Positions 28,155-36,429 of a DNA stretch of 64,000 nucleotides are shown in pieces. Within the stretch, counting starts at the first letter, position 1; each line of letters starts with the position of its first letter. Origin of the DNA: Stutzerimonas frequens (lineage in GTDB: Bacteria; Pseudomonadota; Gammaproteobacteria; Pseudomonadales; Pseudomonadaceae); contig NZ_JAMOHM010000008.1 in the NCBI RefSeq assembly GCF_024448335.1, forward strand, positions 124,001-188,000. The letters are read 5' to 3'. The notes below the pieces were generated by a model. The model made no database searches and had not been told where the DNA came from. It saw only the letters and a list, made by a program, of their open reading frames with translations. The position numbers were made by a program, and so were the translations under genes.

Positions 28155-28282
28155 CGAAGGGTGTAAAAGCCCTTCGATGCTCCTTGTTGTGTTAAGTGTT
28201 GGCAGATCTCTGGACCCCGCCCTAGCGGTCCGGATTCGACCTCGAACTTCCCCCTCCCCCAATGAAGTTCGAGGTTTTTTTT
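28155..28282 (+). ncRNA. ersA: ErsA-like small regulatory RNA
   Basis: Downstream of polA lies an AlgU-type promoter; transcription from about 28155 to the strong terminator at 28282 would give ~128 nt, close to the 132 nt of P. aeruginosa ErsA, which occupies the same polA-linked site and is AlgU-dependent. A 5' hairpin (GAAGGG ... CCCTTC around 28157-28175) and a C-rich single-stranded tract (CCCCCTCCCCC, 28250-28260) inside the terminal loop are visible; C-rich loops suit pairing with G-rich ribosome binding sites. The 5' end is inferred, and identity with ErsA rests on position, promoter class and length, not on an alignment. Confidence 0.72.
28240..28282 (+). terminator. Terminator of the ersA-like sRNA
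   Basis: CCTCGAACTTC (28240-28250) and GAAGTTCGAGG (28264-28274) form a perfect 11-bp stem around a C-rich loop and are followed by eight T. Confidence 0.93.
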
Positions 28283-28325
28283 GCCCGGAGAAAAGTGGCA
28301 AGACGCTGCGCCAGCAGTAATGGTG

Positions 28326-28345
28326 CTGCGCAGGTTCTTGCGCAG
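28326..28345. promoter_or_regulatory. Distal palindrome upstream of hcp (candidate enhancer site)
   Basis: CTGCGCA-GGTTCT-TGCGCAG is a perfect 7-bp dyad with a 6-bp spacer, the same architecture as the site at 28431. It is ~190 bases before the -24 element of the hcp promoter. Confidence 0.6.
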
Positions 28346-28430
28346 GCGTTCTGTGGATAACCTTGTGAGTAAGCTGTTCGCAGCGCGAACTGCCACGCGT
28401 TGAGGCGGTGTTGCGCAAGTTGTTGCCTCG

Positions 28431-28452
28431 GCTGCGCAGAAAGTTGCGCAGC
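28431..28452. promoter_or_regulatory. Proximal palindrome upstream of hcp (candidate enhancer site)
   Basis: GCTGCGCA-GAAAGT-TGCGCAGC is a perfect 8-bp dyad with a 6-bp spacer, ~85 bases before the -24 element. A further half site TTGCGCA is at 28411-28417. Confidence 0.62.
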
Positions 28453-28503
28453 TTTTTGTGCTGAGCATCACTTCTGCCATTCGGGCTGCATAGGGGCGTC
28501 TAT

Positions 28504-28516
28504 TATCTATTTGATA
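28504..28516 (-). promoter_or_regulatory. IHF-like site between enhancer palindromes and hcp promoter
   Basis: On the minus strand TATCAAATAGATA matches the IHF consensus WATCARNNNNTTR at all but one base. Its place between upstream sites and a -24/-12 promoter is where DNA bending is needed. Confidence 0.4.
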
Positions 28517-28536
28517 AATAAGGAGTTTTTACTTTT

Positions 28537-28552
28537 TGGCACGGCGCTTGTT
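28537..28552 (+). promoter_or_regulatory. Sigma-54-like (-24/-12) promoter of hcp
   Basis: TGGCACG-N4-TTGTT matches the RpoN consensus TGGCACG-N4-TTGCW except at the -12 C, which is T here. The hcp ATG is 47 bases downstream. The mismatch lies in an important base, so this needs transcript mapping. Confidence 0.5.
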
Positions 28553-28599
28553 GTTACGAAATGGCCATTCGGCACTCATTTCAGACAAGGAGAGCACCC

Positions 28600-29118
28600 A
28601 TGCCAACACCCGCGTATCTGTCCCTCGAAGGCACCAAGCAAGGCCTGATCACTGCCGGCACCTTCACCGAGGACTCGGTTGGCAACATCTTCCAGGAAGG
28701 CCATGAGGACCAGATCCTAGTGCAGGCCTTCCAGCATCAGGTCATCATCCCGCGTGACCCGCAGTCCGGTCAGCCGACTGGCCAGCGTGTACACAAGCCT
28801 CTGATGATCACCAAGGTGTTCGACAAGTCGTCGCCGCTGATCTTCAACGCCCTGACTTCCGGCGAGCGCCTGAACAAGTGCCGTCTGGAGTGGTATCGCA
28901 CGTCGTCCACCGGTACTCAGGAACACTACTTCACCATCGAACTGGAAGATGCGGTGATCGTCGACGTGCAGTCGCGCATGCCCAACTGCCAGGACCCGAA
29001 CATGTCCCATTTCACCCATCTGGAAGACGTGTACTTCACCTATCGCAAGATCGTCTGGACCCACGAGGTATCCGGCACCTCCGGCTCCGACGACTGGCGC
29101 ACCCCGATCGCCGGCTGA
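28600..29118 (+). CDS. hcp: Hcp family type VI secretion tube protein
   Basis: The start at 28600 has AAGGAG ten bases upstream and gives 172 residues beginning MPTPAYLSLEGTKQGLITAG, a typical Hcp opening. Further matches are SPLIFNALTSGERL and HYFTIELEDAVIVDV. Hcp hexamers stack into the inner tube of the T6SS and chaperone small effectors. This belongs to the 172-residue group seen in Pseudomonas orphan hcp-vgrG islands. It is followed by its own terminator, so it can be expressed more strongly than vgrG. Upstream palindromes and a -24/-12-like promoter point to RpoN control. Confidence 0.96.
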   Translation: MPTPAYLSLEGTKQGLITAGTFTEDSVGNIFQEGHEDQILVQAFQHQVIIPRDPQSGQPTGQRVHKPLMITKVFDKSSPLIFNALTSGERLNKCRLEWYRTSSTGTQEHYFTIELEDAVIVDVQSRMPNCQDPNMSHFTHLEDVYFTYRKIVWTHEVSGTSGSDDWRTPIAG

Positions 29119-29134
29119 TTCGCCGCGGTCCCGC

Positions 29135-29167
29135 TTCGGCCAGGCTCGCCTGGCCGAACGCTTTTTT
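29135..29167 (+). terminator. Terminator between hcp and vgrG
   Basis: TTCGGCCAGG-CTCG-CCTGGCCGAA is a perfect 10-bp stem followed by CGC and six T, 16 bases after the hcp stop. Confidence 0.93.
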
Positions 29168-29302
29168 GCGAAGCACTGAACAGATTCCGTCAACGTCGCT
29201 CCGGAATGCGCGAACCACGCATTCTAGAGCGGACGGCCTGTGTTAAACGGGGCTCCGCAAGCGCCCATGCGCTGATACATGGACTGAACAGGAGGAACAT
29301 GG

Positions 29303-31342
29303 ATGTTCGCCCCAGCCAACCAGGCCCACTTCACGCTTTCCCTCGAAGGCGTCGAGCACGACTTCAAGGTGCTCGAATTCCGGGGCCGCGAGGCCATCAG
29401 CCAGCCCTATCGCTTCGAGCTGGAACTGGTCAGCGAGCGCCCCGATCTGGACCTGGAAAGCCTGCTGCATCGCCCGGCCTTCCTCGCCTTCGCGCCGGAT
29501 GGCAGCGGCATCCACGGGCTGGTGCATCAGGCGGCCCAGGGTGAATCGGGCCAACGCCTGACCCGCTATCGCCTCATGCTGGTGCCGCAGCTGGCCTACC
29601 TCGCCCATCGCACCAACCAGCGCATCTTCCAGCACCTCAGCGTGCCGCAGATCGTCGCTCAGGTACTCGAGGAACATGGCATCCAGGCCGATGCCTACCG
29701 CTTCCAGCTCGGCCCGGTGATTTACCCGCCGCGCGAATACTGCGTGCAGTACGACGAAACCGACCTGCACTTCCTCCAGCGCCTGTGTGAGGAAGAGGGC
29801 ATTCATTACCACTTCGAGCACAGCACAGCCGGTCATGTGCTGGTCTTCGGCGATGACCAGACGGTCTTCCCGAAGCTCGCGGCTACCGCCTATCAGCAGG
29901 ACAGCGGCCTGGTCGCCGACCAGCCGGTGATCAAGCGTTTCGGCCTGCGCCTGGAAACCCGTACCAGCCGCGTCACGCGCCGCGATTACGATTTCGAGAA
30001 GCCACGTCTGAGCATGGAGGCCGCGTTCCACAGCGATTTCCAGCCGGATCTCGAGGACTACGACTACCCTGGCCGCTTCACCGAGCGCGCCCGCGGCAAG
30101 CATCTGTCGCAGCGCGCCCTGGAGCGCCACCGCCATGATTACGAACTGGCCGAAGGCGAAAGCGACCAGCCGAGGCTGGTGAGTGGGCATTTCCTCCCGC
30201 TCACCGAACACCCGCGCAGCGACTGGAACCAGCTCTGGCTGCTTACCGAAGTGCAGCACGAAGGCAAGCAGCCGCAGGTGCTGGAGGAGTCAGTCACCAG
30301 CCATGTCGATAGCGGTGACGGCTTCGTCCAGGGCTACCGTAACCGCTTCAGTGCCACGCCCTGGGACATCCCCTTCCGCCCGCTATTGAACCATCCGAAG
30401 CCGAAGATCCTCGGCAGCCAGACCGCCGTGGTCACCGGCCCCGCTGGCGAAGAGATCCACTGCGACGAGTACGGCCGCGTAAAAGTCCAGTTCCACTGGG
30501 ACCGCGAAGCCCAGGCCGATGACAAGACCAGCTGCTGGCTGCGCGTCTCCTCCAGCTGGGCGGGTGACCGCTATGGCGGCATCGCCATCCCGCGGGTCGG
30601 CATGGAAGTGCTGGTGACCTTCCTTGAAGGCGATCCCGATCAACCCTTGGTGACCGGCTGCCTGTACCACAAGGAGCATCAGGTCCCCTACGACCTGCCG
30701 GCGAACAAGACCCGCACGGTGTTCAAGACCCTGAGTAGCCCGGGCGGTGGCGGCTACAACGAACTGCGCATCGAAGACCGCAAGGGCGCCGAACAGATCT
30801 ACCTCCATGCCCAGCGCGACTGGGACGAAAACATCGAGCACGACCAGAAGATCCGCGTCGGCTTTGAGCGCCATGACACCGTCGAGGCCAACGCCTACAG
30901 CCACTTCAAGGCCGAAGAACACCGCACCACCCACGCCGACCGCAAGACCGAAGTCCGCGCCAACGACCACCTCACCGTCGGCAACAGCCAGCATCTGAAG
31001 ATCGGCACCGGGCAATTCATCGAGGCGGGCAATGAAATTCACCTTTCCAGCGGCCTCAAGGTGGTGCTCGAAGCCGGCAGCGAACTGACCTTCAAGGCTG
31101 GCGGCAGTTTTATCAAACTGGATGCCAGCGGCATCACCATGGTCGGCCCTTTGATCAGGATGAACTCAGGTGGAAGTCCGGGAAAGGGATCGGGCGCGGC
31201 GCCGATATTGCCGGGCAAGGTAAAGGCTGCGAATGTGGATAAGGCGGGAGAACTGCTTGTACCTGCTCAGCGACAGGCGCTGTTACGCGCCACACCACGC
31301 TGTGAAATCTGCGAGCGAGCCAACCAGGAAGCCAAAGCATGA
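29303..31342 (+). CDS. vgrG: VgrG spike protein (TssI) of type VI secretion
   Basis: A 679-residue VgrG, preceded by a strong AGGAGG seven bases before the ATG. Residues ~1-380 form the gp27-like base (FTLSLEGVEHDFKVLEFRG, YCVQYDETDLHFLQRLCEEEGIHYHFEH), then a gp5-like OB domain (EIHCDEYGRVKVQFHWDRE, SCWLRVSSSWAGDRYGG, GMEVLVTFLEGDPDQP) and the beta-helix needle. A ~45-residue tail follows GGSPGKGSG and ends in a CEIC pair. No enzymatic domain is fused, so it carries its effector through the DUF4123 protein, whose gene overlaps by four bases (ATGA). Confidence 0.96.
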   Translation: MFAPANQAHFTLSLEGVEHDFKVLEFRGREAISQPYRFELELVSERPDLDLESLLHRPAFLAFAPDGSGIHGLVHQAAQGESGQRLTRYRLMLVPQLAYLAHRTNQRIFQHLSVPQIVAQVLEEHGIQADAYRFQLGPVIYPPREYCVQYDETDLHFLQRLCEEEGIHYHFEHSTAGHVLVFGDDQTVFPKLAATAYQQDSGLVADQPVIKRFGLRLETRTSRVTRRDYDFEKPRLSMEAAFHSDFQPDLEDYDYPGRFTERARGKHLSQRALERHRHDYELAEGESDQPRLVSGHFLPLTEHPRSDWNQLWLLTEVQHEGKQPQVLEESVTSHVDSGDGFVQGYRNRFSATPWDIPFRPLLNHPKPKILGSQTAVVTGPAGEEIHCDEYGRVKVQFHWDREAQADDKTSCWLRVSSSWAGDRYGGIAIPRVGMEVLVTFLEGDPDQPLVTGCLYHKEHQVPYDLPANKTRTVFKTLSSPGGGGYNELRIEDRKGAEQIYLHAQRDWDENIEHDQKIRVGFERHDTVEANAYSHFKAEEHRTTHADRKTEVRANDHLTVGNSQHLKIGTGQFIEAGNEIHLSSGLKVVLEAGSELTFKAGGSFIKLDASGITMVGPLIRMNSGGSPGKGSGAAPILPGKVKAANVDKAGELLVPAQRQALLRATPRCEICERANQEAKA

Positions 31343-32187
31343 GTCGCGACTTCCTGCTCGTGGATGGAGTGCTCCGTCAGGACGCTCTGCAATGGCTTTA
31401 TGGGTCAGGCGAGTCTATCGAGGTTATTCCACTCTACAACGGCACCCGCTGGGACGGGGTCAAAGAACTCGGCCCAATTCTGGTTGGGCTGGACAGCCAT
31501 TCATCCTTGCTGGGTGAATGGCAAAGCAACCCTCACTTTCAAAGGCAGGCCAGCAAACTACAAAGTTCGGCAACGCTGAACGATGTCGCCGACCACCTGA
31601 GCCAGTTCATCACTATCACAGACAATCTGGGTAGCTACAGCCTCTTTCGCTTCGCAGATCCACTGGTGACCGCTTACTGGCTAAGCAGCTACCCCCCATC
31701 CGCTTATCAAAGCCTCCTGGGGCCCATAAGCGAATGGCTAGTACCCTTGAACCCGCCCAGTTGGGCCGCCTCGCAGGCAGTCGAATGGCAGTCCTATCGC
31801 CCAAAACCCAACAGCCCCAGATTGGAAGGCAAGCTCAACCATCTCGCCGATGATCAGGTTCAGGCGCTTGAGCAGGCCTATCGGCGCAGCTTCAAGGAAA
31901 GGCTATACGACTGGATGGTCGCAGATTACCCACAAGCTCTCACAGGGTTTGGCGAACAGGAACGAGGCCAATGGCTGGAACAACGCCTACTCGACGCCGA
32001 GTCCTGGGGACTGGTCAACGAGCGGAGCATTGCGATCTGGCTCGAGCGCTGCGCCTGCTGGGGCAACGACTTCGCTATGCGCCCCGACAGCCCCTACCAG
32101 GCCTGGCTAGCCAGGACACCAGACGCCCAGAAACTAGCGCCAGAACAACGTATCCAGGCCCTGGATGAAGACTGCCTTGCCGGCTAA
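31339..32187 (+). CDS. DUF4123 T6SS effector adaptor (Tap/TEC family)
   Basis: A 282-residue protein whose first ~140 residues fit DUF4123: FLLVDGVLRQDALQWLYGSGE, LGPILVGLDSHSSLLGEW and SLFRFADPLVTAYWL. DUF4123 proteins load a specific effector onto the cognate VgrG and are not usually secreted. The C-terminal half (EQAYRRSFKERLYDWMV, GLVNERSIAIWLERCACWG) is probably the effector-recognition part. Start and stop tie it into the operon: ATGA overlap with vgrG, and 14 bases before the effector. This order (vgrG, adaptor, effector) is classic. Confidence 0.88.
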   Translation: MSRDFLLVDGVLRQDALQWLYGSGESIEVIPLYNGTRWDGVKELGPILVGLDSHSSLLGEWQSNPHFQRQASKLQSSATLNDVADHLSQFITITDNLGSYSLFRFADPLVTAYWLSSYPPSAYQSLLGPISEWLVPLNPPSWAASQAVEWQSYRPKPNSPRLEGKLNHLADDQVQALEQAYRRSFKERLYDWMVADYPQALTGFGEQERGQWLEQRLLDAESWGLVNERSIAIWLERCACWGNDFAMRPDSPYQAWLARTPDAQKLAPEQRIQALDEDCLAG

Positions 32188-32201
32188 AGGAACGGATCTC
32201 C

Positions 32202-35200
32202 ATGAGCACGACAACTTCCGACAAAACCTTGCAACAAGCCAAGCGCAACCAGGCCTTTGAAAACAAGCCGGCCACTGCGAATGGTCAGTGCCCGCTGAAA
32301 GCGGGTGAAATTGCCATCCACCCCGTTCGCTATGCGATAGACGAGTCACCGGCTCGTGGCAGCACCCAGGGCCCAAACCCGTTACCCAACGGCTGGAACG
32401 CCGGTCATCTACCGAAGCTCAAGACGCGCAGCTACACCCTGCGCCAACTTCGCGACGGCTGGCTGTATGTGTGGGATGAAACGGACCGCACGCTTCATGA
32501 GTATCAGGTCAAGGGCCACCAATTCATCCGTCATCAATGGAGTAATGCCCAACTGGGCAAGGATGAGCGAAACAACCCCGGTGACAGCAAACCCTACCTG
32601 CTATACCCGAAACGCAGCCGCCTGCTCCTCGCCTACTCCCCCGTGCAGTGGACATGGCGACTGTGCGAAAAAATGCGCAGCAACCCCCAGGAGCAAAAGC
32701 GCTGGATGCGCGCGCTTAACCTGCCGCAATACTGCACCCAGCTGCAGGCAGCACATGCCGCACCTATCCGTGACATAGGCAGCGCGGTCGCCGATATCCT
32801 GGCAGGAGGAGAAGCCCCAACCTTCAAGAGCTGCCTGGTAGCGGCGAACAAAGACGATTCGTCCCGCCCCTGCAAACAGCCGATCGACCAGGCCCTAATA
32901 CTCGGCAGCGTACCCGATCAGGACAGCGCCCTCTTCGTTGCCCTGGACGACCCTATGGCCATCGTCGACGACCTGGCCATGAATTTACAGGGCCGCTGGC
33001 TGGAGCTGGCAGCAGCAGAAGAACAGCATGCCAACAAGCTCAATAGCGCCAAGAACATTCAACTCCTTTGCGGTGTTAACCTAGACCCTTTTATCCCCAA
33101 GTCGGTGTCAGCCAACCCAAGCCGCGAACAAGCTTTCATCAAGGATGCTCATAGCCTGCTCGATAGCGAAGCTCAGCTACTCAATCACAGCGGCAGTGAC
33201 GCGACCCTGACTCTCAAATCCCTTCAAGTACAGCAGGCCAAAAAGCAGTTCCGCACAAACTGGGGCACCTCGCCGTCGGGGCCGGAATGGCACGCGCTGG
33301 TAGAAGAATGGCAGCAGAAAAAGATCTGGCGCGAGGATGTTCGCTTCGATGAGGTCTGGGCTTACCTTCAGGAGCGAGCCAATGAAAAGGATCGCCTGAA
33401 TGCCCACATCCAACGCAGCGAAAGCGACCTGCTCGCCTGGCTTAAAAACCTCAGCCCGAAAGCAGAAGAGGTTTTCTATGACCCCTGCCACCCGCAGCAA
33501 TCGACAGATCTGCTGGACACCATGGCCAATCTATATAAGCAGTTGGGCGCGAGCGACACGGGTCAGCAATGGCTCTGTAAGCAGTACGGCAACCCCTCCA
33601 CGCTGGCAGGCCTGGCGCTGTTCAATTTCAGCACGGAGCTTTCCACGCTGATTGAGCAAATCTCGACGAACTTCACCACCTACGGCACCATCGACAATCT
33701 GGGACGGCAGAGCGACGGTAGCGGGCAAGCCCACGGCGGGCTCTCCGACACCACCAGTGAAGTCAGCCGAGCCAACGAGGTGAAATCGGTACTTGACCTG
33801 CCGAGCGTACAGGCTAGCAACCTGTACAAGAGCCTTTCCGAGCCAGGCAAGCGTGCCTTCGAGACCCTGCGCAACGTAGTGGGGCAAAAAGCCAAGGACA
33901 GCTGGAACCTGATGGCTTTTGTTTTGCTACCTGCCTTGAGCGAGAAATTCGTACCCCCGGTTCGAATCTTTGCCTTCAGCGTCACCCAGGCTTTGGTCTC
34001 TACGGAAATCTCCACGCAAACCCGTTTAATTCTTGATCCCGAGTTCGCGAAGAAGAACCGTCAATGGCAAATTCAGGTTGCCCAGCTCGAGAAGAACATC
34101 AAGGGCCTGCAACGCACCCTTTCTTTATCAGGTAAAGGCCCCGACAAACGCTCGGCGCGCATACAGTTGCTCGGGCTGGAACAAAAGCGCGAGGCACTGA
34201 ACCTGCGAAGGCCTAACGAGGTAATCGGTAGTGTCGTCACCGAATCCAAGATAACCAAGGTACAAACCCGCGAAGTGAACATGTGGCTCGCGACACTAGG
34301 CCAGTCAGAGCTGCTCGATCAGTTGCAGCTCAAAGCAAAAAATTCGGCAGGCTATGCAGCCCGCAGCCGCCAGTGGATAAACCAAGAGCTCGGCGGCAGC
34401 TTGCCTGTACTGGTCGCAGGGCTGAATATCTGGAATTTCATCAATAGCCTGGATAAGGCAAGTAATGACGGCATTTTAAGCCCGGATGAACTGCGCACGG
34501 TCGGCGCCAACGCTGCCTATACCGCCAACGCACTGATGGCGCTCTGGACGGTGCCGGCATGGAACAAGTGGGCCAAGCTTGAAAAAACAATTGGCCGGAA
34601 TACCACTCAACTTGCAAAAGCAGGTGTAAGGGCTTGGCTTAAAACGGGCGAAGTTGAAGCCTCATTGCTGGCTCGGCAGCTCGTTTTACGCACCATGGGG
34701 ATGGCCGCATTCGGCGCTATCGCTGCGGGAGTAGAAGCTTGGCAGGTTTCCAAAGATATCGATAAGGCCACAAGTGCTGGAGAAACCTACGCACTGCGTA
34801 CGAAGCAGGTCACTCTAGGTCTTATGTCAGCTGTCGCAGGCGTCCAGCTCGTTGGCAGTGCGTTGGGTTTTTGGTTCGGTTTTGCCTGGGTCATGTCCAA
34901 TCCGGTGGCCATCATCATCGCGTTACTTGGCGTGATCTACCTGATCGCCAGCATGGTCGCCAACCAATACAAACGTGAAGGTCTGCGGCTCTGGCTGTAT
35001 CGCAGCAGTTGGGGCAAATCTCCTGAGTGGACGCACAGTGACGAAGATCACAAGAAGGAACTGCGCACACTGATGGAAATCAGCCTGCGCCCCAGCCTGG
35101 CGGCTCGCGCCTCCACCTTGCCTTACTACGGGCGCGGCCCGCGTATCTATACCGGGTTCTGGCTACAGCTCTTGCTACCTTCCAAGCTGAAGGGAACAGC

Positions 35201-35639
35201 AGTAAAACTGCAACCGGCCATGGTAGACAGCGGCTGGTTCTCCGACAGCCTGATGCAAGGCATGGCAGACAAGTTCTATGATCAGTTCCTCGAAGGCCAC
35301 TGGGCGCCCATCGAACAATTTGGTCAGCCCCCCGCACAGCGCCCCAACGGGCCACTGCCTGGTGACACCCTCTACCCCGAGGGTACACAGTACCGCCTCT
35401 GGCAAACCTGGATTGCCTACCAGCGCCCCCCCGTGCTGGAACTGGAAGTTCGTTACCCGGAGCAAATTCTGGAAAGCGCCAACGGCCAGGGCTACATGTT
35501 CCGCGTGGATATAGGCACCTCGTCCTCCGAGGCGGATCTGAAAAGCGATGCGTTCAGCAAGGAACCCAATAGCGATATGGTGCTCTCTTCACAAAGCACC
35601 CGCTTGCTCTCCTTGCAGGTGCCACATACGAGTGAATGA
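32202..35639 (+). CDS. Large VasX-like T6SS effector, predicted membrane-active
   Basis: A 1145-residue protein. Its N-terminus (residues ~25-200) resembles the VasX/MIX-type region: CPLKAGEIAIHPVRYAID, then RQLRDGWLYVWDET near 81-94, the conserved R-x-GW-x-Y-V element. A long helical middle follows, with a coiled coil around 620-670. Hydrophobic helices appear at ~830-850 (MGMAAFGAIAAGVEAW) and ~870-915 (LMSAVAGVQLVGSALGFW, AIIIALLGVIYLIASM), then a ~230-residue C-terminal domain. VasX of Vibrio cholerae and the vgrG6-linked PA5265 are the likely relatives; these insert into inner membranes and dissipate potential. No enzymatic motif was seen. Base composition is more AT-rich than the core genes. 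Pore formation is inferred from the segments. Confidence 0.82.
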   Translation: MSTTTSDKTLQQAKRNQAFENKPATANGQCPLKAGEIAIHPVRYAIDESPARGSTQGPNPLPNGWNAGHLPKLKTRSYTLRQLRDGWLYVWDETDRTLHEYQVKGHQFIRHQWSNAQLGKDERNNPGDSKPYLLYPKRSRLLLAYSPVQWTWRLCEKMRSNPQEQKRWMRALNLPQYCTQLQAAHAAPIRDIGSAVADILAGGEAPTFKSCLVAANKDDSSRPCKQPIDQALILGSVPDQDSALFVALDDPMAIVDDLAMNLQGRWLELAAAEEQHANKLNSAKNIQLLCGVNLDPFIPKSVSANPSREQAFIKDAHSLLDSEAQLLNHSGSDATLTLKSLQVQQAKKQFRTNWGTSPSGPEWHALVEEWQQKKIWREDVRFDEVWAYLQERANEKDRLNAHIQRSESDLLAWLKNLSPKAEEVFYDPCHPQQSTDLLDTMANLYKQLGASDTGQQWLCKQYGNPSTLAGLALFNFSTELSTLIEQISTNFTTYGTIDNLGRQSDGSGQAHGGLSDTTSEVSRANEVKSVLDLPSVQASNLYKSLSEPGKRAFETLRNVVGQKAKDSWNLMAFVLLPALSEKFVPPVRIFAFSVTQALVSTEISTQTRLILDPEFAKKNRQWQIQVAQLEKNIKGLQRTLSLSGKGPDKRSARIQLLGLEQKREALNLRRPNEVIGSVVTESKITKVQTREVNMWLATLGQSELLDQLQLKAKNSAGYAARSRQWINQELGGSLPVLVAGLNIWNFINSLDKASNDGILSPDELRTVGANAAYTANALMALWTVPAWNKWAKLEKTIGRNTTQLAKAGVRAWLKTGEVEASLLARQLVLRTMGMAAFGAIAAGVEAWQVSKDIDKATSAGETYALRTKQVTLGLMSAVAGVQLVGSALGFWFGFAWVMSNPVAIIIALLGVIYLIASMVANQYKREGLRLWLYRSSWGKSPEWTHSDEDHKKELRTLMEISLRPSLAARASTLPYYGRGPRIYTGFWLQLLLPSKLKGTAVKLQPAMVDSGWFSDSLMQGMADKFYDQFLEGHWAPIEQFGQPPAQRPNGPLPGDTLYPEGTQYRLWQTWIAYQRPPVLELEVRYPEQILESANGQGYMFRVDIGTSSSEADLKSDAFSKEPNSDMVLSSQSTRLLSLQVPHTSE
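35564..35600 (+). repeat. Effector 3' segment repeated at 36430
   Basis: These 37 bases near the effector stop match 36430-36466 at 30 of 37 positions. They are the parent copy of the remnant described there. Confidence 0.75.
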
Positions 35640-35645
35640 TTGCTT

Positions 35646-36419
35646 ATGAGCAGTATCTTGAACAGATTTATTCAGGCTCTTCCTTGGAACCAGCCCATCA
35701 AACTTCCAGACCACCACAACTGGAAGTGCGCCAATCAAAACGCACTGTTGGAATGGGAAATCAAGGCAAGGCCTTATAACACAACAGTTGCCAATGGCAT
35801 GTTTTGGTTCATGATGAGCATAGCCTTAGGTGCCTGCTATTTGATGTTTTTCAAGAATGATAACTCTCCTTTGATTGAAAAACTGTCCTGGAGCGCAATA
35901 TTTCTTTCTGTTTTCTTTTTAGCTCTATATGGCACAACTCATCAAAAAACAAGATTTGCTTATCGCCTGACCGAAACAGGCATAGAAGTCTGCGAGTGGA
36001 AAGCACCAGGTAAAGGCTGGATGATCGCTTTGAAATGGCTGACAGTTATCGCCGCTATCGCCGTTATATTCGTTGTTGCACTTGACCCATCGGTCTTTTG
36101 GGTAGCGCTCGTCGGGCCTGGTGGCATGGGCTTGCTTTATCTAGGTCTAGCTAGTTCAAAACAATTCCAAGAAATGCACACCCTCTACAGACACAATGTA
36201 TTTACCTGGGTTGAAATAAAACATATCTACATAGACAAATCACGTCACCTGATCAGCCTGGAATACGAGTGGCTTAACGAGAAAATCAACAAGAAACTAC
36301 CATGGTGGACATATATTTTCTGTCACAAAAAAAATTTTGAAACCACTGCTGAAATCATACTTTCAAAAAATACAGGCACCCCTCACACACGCGGAAAAAT
36401 AGAGGTCTTACAGTTTTAA
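35646..36419 (+). CDS. Putative immunity protein, polytopic membrane protein
   Basis: The ATG at 35646 lies seven bases after the effector stop. The 257-residue product has about four hydrophobic segments (residues ~55-75 MFWFMMSIALGACYLMFF, ~80-95, ~125-145 LTVIAAIAVIFVVAL, ~150-168 VFWVALVGPGGMGLLYLGL) and a soluble C-terminus. It is strongly AT-rich with poly-A tracts, unlike its neighbours, pointing to horizontal acquisition. Inner-membrane immunity proteins typically protect against VasX-type pore formers, so this is the obvious cognate. No sequence family is recognised. A truncated paralogue follows at 36430. Confidence 0.7.
   Translation: MSSILNRFIQALPWNQPIKLPDHHNWKCANQNALLEWEIKARPYNTTVANGMFWFMMSIALGACYLMFFKNDNSPLIEKLSWSAIFLSVFFLALYGTTHQKTRFAYRLTETGIEVCEWKAPGKGWMIALKWLTVIAAIAVIFVVALDPSVFWVALVGPGGMGLLYLGLASSKQFQEMHTLYRHNVFTWVEIKHIYIDKSRHLISLEYEWLNEKINKKLPWWTYIFCHKKNFETTAEIILSKNTGTPHTRGKIEVLQF
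36074..36136 (+). repeat. Immunity gene segment repeated 400 bp downstream
   Basis: This segment, including CTTGACCCATCGGTCTTTTG, recurs nearly identically at 36474-36536, exactly 400 bases away, marking a duplication within the immunity locus. Confidence 0.85.
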
Positions 36420-36429
36420 AATCAATAGG

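Larger units (their letters stand above)
28070..28599. other. Regulatory intergenic region between polA and hcp
   Basis: These 530 bases hold, in order, a T-rich hairpin (28097-28115), an AlgU-type promoter and sRNA ending in a terminator (to 28282), two matching palindromes, an IHF-like site and a sigma-54-like promoter for hcp. No convincing open reading frame is present. The engB gene that normally follows in P. aeruginosa is absent here. Confidence 0.7.

Noticed and set aside
28145..28480. A 111-codon minus-strand frame in the polA-hcp gap
   Set aside because: It overlaps the sRNA, its terminator and the palindromes, and its translation has no family features.
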